From Didymodactylos carnosus (Eukaryota; Rotifera; Eurotatoria; Philodinida; Philodinidae), in assembly GCA_905250885.1 (NCBI GenBank), contig CAJNOQ010000979.1:1-38093 (forward strand): a stretch of DNA of 38,093 nt. The letters are read 5' to 3'. The notes under the pieces are model-generated. The model was not told where the DNA came from, did no database searches, and saw only the letters and a list, made by a program, of their open reading frames with translations. A program made the translations under genes and the position numbers. Of the stretch, positions 25,849 to 36,598 are shown in pieces; position 1 is the first letter of the stretch; every line of letters starts with the position of its first letter.

Positions 25849-28117
25849 TTAATAATCGAAGATATTGCAAGAAATAAATATCAATAGAATTAGAACAGGA
25901 AATACATACTTGTGCATAATACCTAAAAGACAGAAGATGACATTATTCAATTCAACTTAGAATAAAATTGGATTATTGCTATTACCTGCACATTTAACAT
26001 GTTTTGCTAAAAGACATTGTTTTTTATCTTCACTAAAGCGATAACCATGTTCACATGCTGTATAATTATGTGTACGTTTATCTAAGCATGTATAATGAAA
26101 TTGACACGATGGACGATATTTGTCGATATAATGACCATCTAATAAATCTTTACATGCTGGTTTGAATGCACACAACGGACTATGATCGTAATCACCTAAA
26201 CAAATTAATCGTTAGAATTATTTGCTCTGTTTGAATGTGTTTAACTTACAAGGTACGATACACTCTTTACGGGTTCCGCATTGAACAACTTGATGACTTT
26301 CACAGCTTTTCGATAATGTTGAAAATAGTTTATAAGGTGGACAAATTTGTTCTTTCAGTTGACCGGTAATACATTCAAAATACTGACAACAACTTGAAGG
26401 ATCGACAAATCGCATTCGTTGTCCGTTTGTTGGGCATCGATTTTCGCCTGAAATTAGACAGAAAACAAAAATTATAGAAATTGATGGTATCTGATAAAAT
26501 TCACTGATTTTCTTACATTCCGGAACATTTTTTCTCCAATCACACGTATTATGACCTTCAAATAGATATACATTGGCAAATCAGAGAAATTATTCCATTG
26601 TTGACTTTTATTTTACCTTTATGATAGTACAGTCCGGGTTCACATAACATAACAGTATCTCTACCGCCTAGAAAAGAGCTCGAATTAGTTTTTCATCTTT
26701 CATAGTAATGAACATACCATTGCAAAAATGATATGCTGTACAATCATACGGATCTTCGAAATATTTTGACACGCCTTTCGGACATTCAATTATTGGATAA
26801 ACAGTACCGGGACGGCGACTTGGTGCTGTTGTATAATTACCCTCACTAACACTTGGGGACGTTGACGATGTATACAGATGGCCTGCTTTACCTTAAATGA
26901 GAGAGAAACATGATTGACATTTGAAATAAATTATAGAATTTGATTGCCTACAATCTGAATCCTTCGGCCAAACACATCCATCGTCTTTTGAACTGTACCA
27001 TAAACCCTCACCACAGGCTATTGGCATATGTACACCTAAAATAAAAGTAAGACTTAGATGAGAATATCAATAAGATTTCAATATAGTGTGTAACAATCTT
27101 ACCCACAGCACAATAATGATAAACATGACAATATTTGGGATCGGGATAGTAGCCTTCACTATCATATTCACATGTATAATTACTATCAACTTTTAATGCT
27201 ATTCGCCTTGTCGTTGATTTTTTTTTATTTCGCCATGCACGCGCTGGATCAGTCGAAAACAATGTCACTGAAACAATAATTTTAGAGGGTGTGATCAATG
27301 TCAATATCGATTTCATCTAAACATACTTCCTCGTATATCAGTAATTTTTTCCCATTTTCTTACACCATTCCTACATTCAACAGTATCGGTCCAGCCACAA
27401 TTTTTCTTCTCTGGATCCCAAGCTGTTCCTTCTCCACACACAACTGCTGTGTCTATGCCAGCATTGCACATGTGGTAGATTCGACAGTTGTTGTAATCAG
27501 GAAAATATCCATCAGCTGAAAAAAGGTAATCATTACAATTCAGACACACTGTTAACCGTCAAATTACTTTTGCAAGTGAAAGCTCGTTTGACACGTTTTC
27601 CTCCTCCATCCTCTAGTTCATCATCTAAATCGTCATCTTCGTTTAATATATATGAATTTGGTTTCGTCACTAATAGTGTACGACTCGTGTGAGTTTGTTG
27701 AGTGGTTGCTGTTTGATTGTGTTCCAAATTAGTTGAAATAATCTGCGTATTCCACCCGGACGATATCGTTAATGTTGAATTAATCGGCGTTTCAATATAT
27801 TGTATTTGATTGTATGGTTCATTTGTTAATACTAATAGTTTTAATAAAGTCAAGTTTTTTTTTGGATGATGAATAGTTGATAATGATGTTCTGCTGTTGA
27901 CAATTAACTGGGATTTTATAGTTGTAAAATTGAAACTATATTTATTGATTATTTCATTCAAGGTATTACTCTCGCGAACTTCAATGACACAGACAATTAC
28001 TAGGAAATAAAAAAATATCTTGTTAAATCATTGTACGTTCTTTCTCGGAAAAAACAGATTCAAACATTTGGAGATTAAATTACCAGTTAAGTATAAAATG
28101 TACCATTCATTTCTCAT
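25849..28117 (-). CDS. five-domain CBM14 (peritrophin-A) chitin-binding protein, membrane-anchored
   Basis: Chitin-binding type 2 domains bind chitin in cuticle, gut lining or eggshell. Eleven exons (28117-28084, 27999-27568, 27515-27366, 27267-27103, 27035-26952, 26891-26718, 26667-26617, 26555-26517, 26447-26250, 26195-25986, 25922-25849) keep one frame and give 536 residues; all ten introns (50-98 bp) are phase 1. A signal peptide (MRNEWYILYLTVIVCVIEV) leads into a Thr/Asn-rich region with a basic KRVKRAF site. Five six-cysteine domains follow, for example TDGYFPDYNNCRIYHMC in the first and EGYYPDPKYCHVYHYC in the second. The final exon adds KYVFPVLILLIFISCNIF, a hydrophobic tail consistent with a GPI signal or membrane anchor. 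Its 63-bp intron and matching phase support it; without that join the protein would end at 25957. Domain 3 to domain 5 spacing is looser than the consensus. Confidence 0.88.
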
Positions 28118-29598
28118 AGTTCATCCATACTATTTTAACAGGACACAGCTAAATGTACAAGCTAATAATAAGAAGAAGGAATGAACAGAAAGTTTTCTTG
28201 ACTAGTACTACTTCAAGTCGAAGAATAGATTGACCACAATGAAACTAGTAACGTGAAGTTTATTTGAATCATTATTTACATTGAGTAACTTACCATTCAA
28301 ATTTAAAAAAACACATATTGTATTTCTTTTTTACTACTAATTTTTTCCTCATACAAATAACTATGTTTTATTCATTATTTTAGTATTTACTATTTCTGCT
28401 TTGAATATAAGTGAATTGTAGATATTTAATTAATCGTATATCTACTATTGCAATTTGTTTTCTTTTGGACTAACTTTTGTTTGTCTCGACTTACACACGT
28501 ATACATCGGAATAGTGTTCAAAAAACGAAGAAGGTAGGTACAAATGTCAACATTTTCTTCTTCTCTCTACACGTTTACATGTCGGAAAAAGTATGTAAGA
28601 TTTCTTCCTTCGTTACCTTTAATACCTATAGAAAAAAAAAAAATTGTCTTCATTTAGTAAGGCAACAAACTAGTTGAGAGGATAAATTTTTTTCTTTTGG
28701 TTAATTCTATCTGATCAAGAATAACATCTAAACAACATTGTATATTTTGTTATCTAATCGTATAGAAAAATGTATTATATGGTTACGATGTCTAAGTAAA
28801 TATAATCAATATACATTACACGTCCATTCTATTGCTAGAAAATGCATACATATTTTGTTTGTTTCCATTTAAAAACTAAAAGTTTCATCCGAAAATGTTT
28901 AAACGGTTTTTCTACAACCAATATGTTCTTTTGTTCTCAAACAGCGTGTTGTTATAATTTCTTTCCAGATTACATAGCTATTTAGTTAAATTGGAACATA
29001 AAAAAAACGGTTTTTTCAGAGGATCTTAACGTTTTCTCAACTTTTTAATAAAAATCGATAAAAATACTATGTAAATATTCATAATGAATCTTTGTATTAT
29101 CTGAACCATGGAATATCGTATTAATATGAAAAAACAGATATTTCCAAAATAAAATCTGTCTAGCAATTGAAAACAGGAGTAGCCTTGTCAATTTGCTTAA
29201 AAAATGACAGAATTCTCTTGTTCATTCTAGTTCATATAGAGGTTTTTTTTCTAGAAAAAATCGTTTCAAAGAAGCAAAAACATGTCGATGATCTGAGTGT
29301 TGATCACCAAAACGAAAATAATTATTGAACACAAGTGTCTGAAAACAGAAAAACAACAACTTGTGGAAGTACTTTATAAACTACGCAGTTAAAAAACTAC
29401 GTATGACAATGAGCAGTTTAAAGGCTATGAAGGGCATTACAAAAGAACAGACTAAAAATGTGAAGAACTATTCCGTAGTAGAACACAAACAAATCTTAGA
29501 TTAAAATGAGAGAGACAATAAAAAATTTTAATTTAATTTAATTGATGAACGCACTGCAATAAATTACCTGACATAGTATTAGTTTCGAAAATAAAACT
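28118..29598. other. intergenic region, CBM14 promoter and PCED1-like 3' flank
   Basis: This is very AT-rich DNA with many T and A runs. No supported gene on either strand. Confidence 0.5.
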
Positions 29599-31743
29599 TC
29601 AACGCTTCTCATAGTAATCAAGTATAAGCAATGCATAACGTTCTTTTTCGTTTAAAATTTCTGTACTTTTATTTAACCATATCTTAACATATTCATCAAT
29701 TAAGTATTTTTCATCATCTTTCAAACTATTTGCGTCACTATTATTGCTGCCATTTTGCTAAATCAAAAGGATTAGAATTCGATATTGACTCTGATAATGC
29801 TAAAGTTGTTAATAATGATGCTGTGTATGGTCTACACCAGAGACAAGAAATGACGTGAAATAAATGATTTGTAACTAATCGATGCGCTTGAGCATCCCAG
29901 TGGACTCCATCTTGTACACGATGTTGTGGTAACTGACAAAATAAATAATGAAAATCTGCGATTTCAAAACAAAATTTTTTTGCCAATTCGAAACTAAAGA
30001 CATTCAATTCCAGCATTCGTAACCGTAAATATCGCTTACAATAATAGTTCGCTGTTTTTTCGTCAAATATTCCACCTCTTACATCATGAGATAGTGGAAA
30101 TGATGTCACTAAAAATGAAACCATAGGATTAGCTGATGGAATGCTCTCTATTCCGAAGTTTATTTGACAATTGTCCACTTCGTGAAAAATGTTTGTTGAA
30201 CCATGTCAACCTTCTTCCAAAAAAGCAATAAGAAAAAAAATCCGAAATTTTTTCTTTTGACAAATCGTTTTTTCGGACAATTAGAGATGTACAGAGTAGA
30301 TGATTCTTGTATCCTGTACTTTAACCTATTAGATTTTTCATATCCGTATCGTGTCTTTTTCCATTCTAAGACGTTCATATCTTATATCCTATCCAGAGTT
30401 GTCAGTTGCACAGGTCAGAAATGGCTGAAAAAAATTTCAAAATGCGGAACACTGCAGAAAATATTGTCAGAATGCGGAAAAAAAATGGAAATGCATTTTT
30501 ATGGTCTAACTTCATCCTTTTTCACGCGCAGAGAGTCAAAATAATGTTTTCTCTTGCACTTTGTGGTTTTACTCAATAAAACACAAGAGAACAATAAACA
30601 GAAATATAAATCTCGATTTTAATTGACACGTTTTTTGACTATATATTTTTGATTAGAATGAATAAGTTTAAGCAGTTCTGGCGGTGAAGGAATAATCATA
30701 AATTCCAGTGCATGATAACGATGACTTTAAAGTTTAAACGAATGTTTAACTTAGGTGAAAAACAGCAGAAAATGCTTGAAACGAAATTGCGGAAAAAATC
30801 TAAAACTCTGGAATTTGTCCACAAAATGCGCAAAATTTGGCACCTCTGACCCTATCCTACCTTGTGATAAGCTCTTTAGGTTTTTAATCATAAAGAAAAT
30901 CAATGAGAAAAATCACTTTTTATGTTTAAAACGTTGCAGCAACAAAATATAAACATGTGTTCCATAGCAGAGACCGAATCGGATCAACTCATTTGACCCG
31001 AACCTGACCCGAAATTTTTTTCCTTGATCTGAATGAACTCCGAAAATATTTTTGATGCCTATCTTCTTTTTGAAAAAACAACGTATCCTATACCTAACTC
31101 CAATACGGTTTCGATACATGAACACAGAAAAAAACATGCTATAGGTAGGATTCGAACATTGCTTATATTATAGGACAAGTCACATAGAATATTAAGTCAA
31201 GGTAAGAATTTTCGGGAACTTCTTGGAAGAGTATTCCCTAAGTGTAAAAGTGTACTTACACTACAAGATAATGGTTTCTTTTGGTAATACTTTGCGAAAT
31301 AACGTGAATACTTCTTCAAAATTTTTCTTGTATTCTAATTCAGTTACTGTACCATCGTAAACGCTCAAATCCCATAACCCTAAATTCAACACAAAAACGT
31401 CAGGTTTTACTGGGTCATTGTCAATTTCTTTTATTAATTCCTTTACTCGATCATTTAAACAACGAGTAAAAAACACATATTTGACAAGATGATTTGTGGT
31501 AAAATATGCACGTTTTTCGTAATACAAAGGATGATTGCGTAAACCGTCATACGCACCGCCATCGAGAAGTACGTTACATACTGTAAATACGCCTGTAGCT
31601 CTTAAATCTCGATCAGTCAATTTAACATCGGTTTGTAAGAAACGACAAAAATCTTTGTAGACTGATCTTATTATAGAACACCCACAAAATAGTACATATT
31701 TATTACGGAATAATTCATAATGTTCAGCACTTGATACACTCAT
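29599..31743 (-). CDS. PCED1: PCED1/FAM113-like PC-esterase, probably disrupted
   Basis: PCED1 proteins belong to the SGNH/GDSL-like PC-esterase family; their substrate is not established. Exon 1 (31743-31260) encodes MSVSSAEHYELFRNKYVLFC and matches human PCED1 through VYKDF, the DGG motif, HHLV-like NHLVKYVFFTR, and NLGLWDLSVYDG. Exon 2 starts at 30108 (TTTTTAG acceptor) and contains VRGGIF and the conserved QDGVHWDAQAHR block with the catalytic Asp/His. The intron is 1151 bp and holds a hAT element. Three oddities: the GDS motif around the nucleophilic Ser reads GCS; the codon expected to be the conserved Trp after IIL is TAG (31263-31261), two bases from a perfect GTAAGT donor; and frame is lost in an AAAA run (29756-29753). 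A plausible 50-codon tail continues in the next frame to TGA at 29601-29599. If frame is not changed, the protein ends at 29741. Confidence 0.75.
30394..30848. mobile_element. hAT-like element inside PCED1 intron, 455 bp
   Basis: The left end is CAGAGTTGTCAG; the inverse of the right end is CAGAGGTGCCAA, so the terminal repeats are short and imperfect. The flanking 8-mers are ATCCTATC (30386-30393) and ACCCTATC (30849-30856), identical at seven of eight positions, as expected for a slightly aged hAT target duplication. The interior contains several AATGCGGAAA-like words and no transposase. It occupies about 40 percent of the PCED1-like intron. Confidence 0.7.
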
Positions 31744-32529
31744 AATTAATCAAAACTCACTTTTTAATCTGCAGAGAAGAAGCATTTTTAAAGTTACCCA
31801 AGTCAACATTCTCGCTGAACTAGCGGCAAGATCATGTCTCGCGATCGCGGTAAGAGTCGGGGTTCAAGATTACGGTTTTCTTACGGTCAGCTAGAAACCG
31901 TATCTAACTCACACTCTTAGTCCACTCACTATCCTTAGAGCAATTTCGGAATAAACAGTTTTTTGCGACATAAGTCATGACAATCACATTGTACCTCACA
32001 CTGCTAGCGGCGAGATCCCAACAATAGTTCTTTTTATTGTCAGGTATTCCCAGGATTAATGACTCTCGGAAAGGTCACATTCCTTCTTGGGAACACGACT
32101 CTCTGTGCGAAAACTAAAGTTAGGAAGCAATGGCTAAAATTTCTCATGTTTCTTTCGTTCTTTTATATAAGTTCGGCTGCAAAACAAAACGGTGAATAAG
32201 TTCTGGATCAGGATTCATGCCGCGACTACAGACTTGCTCGCATATTCCGACATGGTTTTGAGAGTTCAGCCTCGCTGGAATAGTACGTAGTGACTCCCCG
32301 CAAAACCAGAAGACTCGTCCATGATCCTTGCGCGACGAAAACTCCTAGCGGGAGCCATGAACAATGTTTTTAAAAAGGCAGTCCATCCTATCCAATATAT
32401 TATTAAAACAGATTTTTCATTCGTCTGACGTTCAAATTTTCTATTATGAAAATCTATTAAAAACGATCCTTCGAAAAATGCACAAATAAAGCTCTTTTTG
32501 ACAAGAATATATTTTTTAAAGCTTTATTA
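31744..32529. other. intergenic DNA of mixed composition, unrecognised
   Basis: Bases about 31790-32390 are clearly less AT-rich than the surroundings. They contain repeated words such as CTAGCGGCRAGATC (31810 and 32004) and the palindrome TCGCGATCGCG. No open frame of note occurs. It may be an old repeat or transposon remnant that I cannot classify. Confidence 0.35.
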
Positions 32530-32677
32530 GGGTCTTTCCACCGTAGTTTCTACCATATATGCAACAAGTCTTTTGAAACAGACTGAAACCTATCCAGTAT
32601 TGTCGAGCGTAGATTAGGTTTCAGTCTGTTTCGAGAGACTTATTGCATATATGGTTGAAACTACGATGAAAAGACCC
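32530..32677. mobile_element. 148-bp palindromic MITE with ATTA target duplication
   Basis: Two arms of about 64 bp (32530-32593 and 32614-32677) are near-perfect inverse copies. They begin GGGTCTTTYCAYCGTAGTTT and share AACAGACTGAAACCTA near the centre; a loop of about 20 bp separates them. The tetranucleotide ATTA flanks both sides (32526-32529 and 32678-32681). The element is non-coding. Its transcript would form a long stable hairpin. Confidence 0.85.
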
Positions 32678-33156
32678 ATTATAGATCTGGCATTTTTATC
32701 AATTCAAATCGTATGAAAACTATATAGTCCGAAATTTCCCAAAAATTGATTGAAATAAGCTTTTTTCATAAAGTTATCCATTTATTTTTCCTTAATCGTT
32801 TGATGATGAGTTGATCGGATTCGAATTATTTTAAATCATCCCTTCGCGAGCTCGACCTTGCACAGATCGAAAGAGAACAATTTTCTCTATCCATTAGTTA
32901 GATTAGAAGTCGCAATAGAATAGAAATGTTTTCGGAATATCGTATGTGATTTGAGTTTGTAAACAACTTATCACTGTTGATTGATTACCTACTTCCTGTA
33001 CCCAATACTATTTTTTCATGAATCTTGTATCATGGATAGAATCATATTAATCAAAGATGATTTGTCAACTATGAAAGCTACATTTCAAATGACATATTTC
33101 GCTTATCTTAGATTTTGTTCTTTCGTGTGGCGTGGTGTGAGCGGTCAGCAACTATA

Positions 33157-33471
33157 TTAGAAATCGACATCCAACTTTGCTAGCCATTCCATGGCTTCAG
33201 ATAAGAGATGACGGATCGTGGCAATGTCTCCGCTGAGAGATCTTGATGGACAGCTGTGGGTTATTGCTCCATTGTTTGTTCGATCCCGTAGTCGCATTTG
33301 GGGCATTATTGCATGTTCCATTTGTGTAAGAGATAGGAGCATCGGCCACGGGATGTGTTCTGCAGTATTTTCAGTGACTCTGAGAGTTGCAGTTCCGATC
33401 GAGAGGCTGTTGTCTAGTAGTGGCGTATCCAGCGCTAAATGGTAGAGCTCATCCCCTAAGTATTTTAACAT
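33157..33471 (-). CDS. unrecognised 104-codon frame of higher GC
   Basis: The frame runs from ATG (33471-33469), directly preceded by an ATTCAG acceptor-like sequence, to a stop at 33157. The encoded sequence, including ENTAEHIPWPMLLSLTQMEH and ITHSCPSRSLSG, is not low-complexity. Base composition is near 50 percent GC, well above its neighbours. It has no signal peptide or membrane segment. It could be the terminal exon of a gene whose upstream exon I cannot find, a transposon-derived or transferred fragment, or chance. A shorter plus-strand frame overlaps it. Confidence 0.3.
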   Translation of the reverse strand: MLKYLGDELYHLALDTPLLDNSLSIGTATLRVTENTAEHIPWPMLLSLTQMEHAIMPQMRLRDRTNNGAITHSCPSRSLSGDIATIRHLLSEAMEWLAKLDVDF

Positions 33472-33813
33472 CTGAATTTTTATACTAGATCTAACGGAGA
33501 TAATTTATTCAATTACCTTTTTTTCATTTCTAATTATGGATTGTCAAAGAGAGTTTGGGTTTCATCATATCACCGACAGAAAAATAATGTTCATGCAGCA
33601 TCGCGGAAAAGTGTTTTTTCGTACTCAGCACACTCTATAGTTCAGAAGATTTTCTATTTTTGACAAGACGTATTGTCAAATGTTTAAGAAAATTTTTCGA
33701 ACAAAATGGCGAAAAAACTTTCTATGGGAAAATAATATTAATAGAAAAAGCATAACAACAGCAGCAGTGTGAATCATTTTATTTTATTTTTAAATTCCGA
33801 TGTTTCGATTTAT

Positions 33814-33956
33814 GCATGTGCTCTTTTGATCTCGTAACCAAAGCAAAAGAATGATCATATATATATTCATTTGTTATATGTTAATATCGTTGTTTGAATG
33901 TATTAGGTCATTTTGGTGATAAAAAGTGATCAAATAAACGAGAAAAGCAGAATATA
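33814..33956 (+). repeat. dispersed repeat, copy 2
   Basis: This is the second copy of the 143-bp repeat described at 23730-23873, in the same orientation and carrying the same TCTCGTAACCAAAGCAAAAG landmark. It ends just before the GC-rich palindrome cluster, whereas copy 1 ends in ordinary intron sequence. The two copies therefore share only this core. Confidence 0.75.
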
Positions 33957-34575
33957 CCCATACCATACTCAATACCGGCAAAATACTGCCGTTTATCAAC
34001 CCGGTAAATCGTGACCCTATAAAAAAAAAATCCAGTGCGGTACTACCGGTGCGCATGGCATGCCATCGGTTACTGGCACTTGCTTGGCACCCGTGCCAAG
34101 CAAGTGCCGAACCAGTGCCGATTGGCATCCGTGAGCACCAGTGCCGATATATTTCTGCCGAAAGAGTACCGCATGGGTGCCGCACTGGCAAAAATCAGTG
34201 CCGCATCGATTTCGAGCACTGAAATTTATTTAATTAGTTTTTTATTATGGTTGTTTATGCTGAATTTTGTATTAGAATGCGGCTCTGATCAGTACCACAT
34301 CGACATGCCAAAACCATGCGGCATTGCCTTGGCACTTCTCTTATGAGAAGGAAAAGATGAAATCAGAAAGACATTTGACATATTAGAAGTAGTAGTATTG
34401 TGATGTTAATATAGACAGAAATTGACAAACCAAAGCGGTGATTGATAACAAAACTTCGACACTGGTGCGAGATCTTTCATTGTTTCTGGCACCGATGCGC
34501 ATCGGTGCCCAGAAAAAAATTATTCGGCACCGGTGCGCACCCGTGTACAACCAGTGCCGATAAAATATTTTTTTG
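33957..34575. repeat. GC-rich cluster of GGCAC/GTGCC palindromes
   Basis: The tract is packed with copies of GTGCCGAT, CCAGTGCCG, CGGTGCGCA and their inverses. It contains a 16-bp arm palindrome (34075-34108: GGCACTTGCTTGGCAC, a 2-base spacer, then its inverse) and a perfect 22-bp palindrome at 34488-34509 centred on GATGCGCATC. The middle (about 34210-34440) reverts to AT-rich sequence. Composition and structure differ sharply from the rest of the window. It resembles the GC-rich interior of a non-autonomous transposon; I could not fix its ends. Confidence 0.6.
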
Positions 34576-34955
34576 CAGGGGAGGTTATCACTGTGTCAAC
34601 GCAAAAGTAACCGCGCGGTATTTTCTTTGAATCGCGGTTATTTTTCTGATTATGAATTTGTAGGACGTGATGTTTCTAACATTAAGTAGTAAATCTACGT
34701 CCAGCGGTGTCGTAATGTGCGTCAGAGATACTTATTCGAATCATTTTTTTGAAAAACTATTCATCAATACAAGCATTTGATGGGTGTAAGGTAACTTTTT
34801 TCGTAGATATCAACATAAGCTAAAGTCCTTTTTAATAATGTTTTTATCTATACTGTAAGTCAAAAGATTCGTAGCCAATAACTTATACTTCTTATCAAAG
34901 TTATAACACAAAACTCAAAAAAATTTATTGAAAAGTATTTTATTTAGTGGCATTT

Positions 34956-36598
34956 CTACGGACAACCGTAAGCGTTACATACACCATAATCGGAGCAGCC
35001 ATAGGTATTGCACGATCCTCCCATTGCTCCTGGTCCACATTTCGGGCAGCCGTACGCGCTACATTCACCACACGATGCACATCCGTATCGATTGCATGTG
35101 CCACCACTGGTGTTGGGAAAACACGCTGGACATCCGTAAGCGGTACACACGCCGCACTTCGAACACCCATAGTGGTTGCAAGTTCCTCCAAGAAGAATGA
35201 GCCTTGTACCTTTGGCATGCTGATTAAATTTATGAATTAAATTGAACAGTTCGATGGTATCGTCGCGTTTAACGAAATCAGTGGGACCATTGAGTTCGTT
35301 GGCATACTCGTTCTGCGCATTTAATTGGTCTTCTTTCAATCTGGATAAGAATTCATCAAACCATGCGTCAGTGTCGGCATTACAGAGCGTCATCGCCGCT
35401 ACTATTACCAATGAGAGTACTAAGTAAACAACAAAAAAATTATTACCTCAGGTATTTGATATTAAGGGGGGGATCCCCCGTTTAGATTTTCCTCTAGCGT
35501 TTCCAGTTTGTCGAGGATACTTCGGAGTATATGTTCTGAAGTTTTCTTAGCTTACTTACATTATTTAGCTGAGAAAAAAATTAATTACTTAAAAAAATGT
35601 TGTTTAATTTTTGAGCACGTGATTATTATTACAAAATTTCCTGTCTATTCTCCATTCATCCTGAAAATTTAGTTCTTGCCTAGACCGATGGAGAAATGTG
35701 TGGAAAATATTTACAATACAAAATTTAACAATATTGTTTTAAATAATTAATTTTTTTTCTCAGCCAGATAATCAAAATCAGTTGCAGATTCGTCTTCTCC
35801 ATAATCGATTATCTGATGCGTGGTAACTTTTGGATCGAGGTACTTCAGACAAATCTTTTGATATCGTTTTGCTTTGGTTCTATAATGTAACTTTTTGACA
35901 AATTACTGAGCAAGACCATGAGAAAACTTTTTTCTTAAGTACCCCGATCCAAAAGTTATCACGTACCAAATAACTGACAATGGAGAAGGCGAATCTGCAA
36001 TCGGTTTTGACCGAACAAGTTTTTAAAATTTGTCGGTTTCGTGATAGGATATTGTACAATCTCTATAACAAGATGGTGGTGATGCGTCGCATCAAAAAAT
36101 GGATTATTTCCTAGCGTAAGTTGACACCGTAAGTGAGCGATTGCTAATAAGATTTTTTATCAAGTCTCAACAAAGACACAAACTTCAAGTTTGGTTTGCA
36201 TGATCAACTACCAGTTGTAATGAGACTGGAGCTTAATAAAATTTTATAGGATAAAGGTCAGGTGTTAATAATCGGTTAAGCTGCACATCTTTAGTAACAC
36301 AGACAATTAGTTACACACAAATCCGCGCTTGCTGACAAATTTAATTCAAAACCAGGATGAATTTTTAATTGCGGCTACAAATTTTATCGACATTCCTTGC
36401 GTTTCTTTTTATAGATTTTATATAGATAGTACGAAACTTCTCATTAGAAAAAGTGGAAAAAGGCGCGAGAGTTTTTCACAAAATCAGGACCTGAAATAAG
36501 ATAGGGCAATATACAAATAGGATAGGACGAGGATAAGACTCAACAAATCGCGGCCGGGCATATCTCTACTTACCGATAGCAAAAGATTTAGAATCCAT
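34956..36598 (-). CDS. small secreted Cys/Gly/Tyr repeat protein
   Basis: Exon 1 (36598-36574) and exon 2 (35419-34956) join in phase 1 across a 1154-bp intron (GTAAGT donor, TTACTTAG acceptor), giving 162 residues. The join creates a clean signal peptide, MDSKSFAIVLSLVIVAAMTL. Neither exon alone has one. The mature protein has an N-terminal charged helix-like region (about 25-80, DAWFDEFLSRLKEDQLNAQN) and a C-terminal repeat domain. Three tandem 28-residue units start GG(T/S)CNxYGC and follow C-x4-C-x2-C-x2-C-x4-C-x2-C. Each unit is itself two copies of CxxYGCxxC. The last unit has lost its third cysteine (to Tyr) and is cut off after YGCP by the stop. Even cysteine number per intact unit and secretion suggest disulphides or metal binding. 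I do not recognise a named family. Confidence 0.8.
34963..35194 (-). repeat. coding tandem repeat (84-bp units) of the Cys-rich protein
   Basis: Three head-to-tail units of about 84 bp encode the GGTCNxYGC modules. The third is truncated by the stop codon. Conservation at the DNA level (repeated GCATACGG/CCGTACGC-type words on the plus strand) suggests recent duplication or concerted evolution. Confidence 0.75.
35772..36010. mobile_element. foldback hairpin in intron of the Cys-repeat gene
   Basis: The left arm (about 35772-35844) and right arm (about 35936-36010) are inverse copies with mismatches. TTGCAGATTCGTCTTCTCC at 35782 pairs with GGAGAAGGCGAATCTGCAA near 36000, and TAACTTTTGGATCG with CGATCCAAAAGTTA. 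About 90 bp separate the arms. It is non-coding and is probably a MITE or foldback relic inserted in the intron. Target duplications were not found. Confidence 0.7.

Noticed and set aside
30160..30178. Extending PCED1 exon 2 upstream to about 30178
   Set aside because: The extra residues have no family counterpart; the TTTTTAG acceptor at 30109 restores alignment at LTSFPLS.
31140..31165. T-loop-like GGATTCGAAC on the minus strand
   Set aside because: No complementary acceptor stem or anticodon stem could be built around it.
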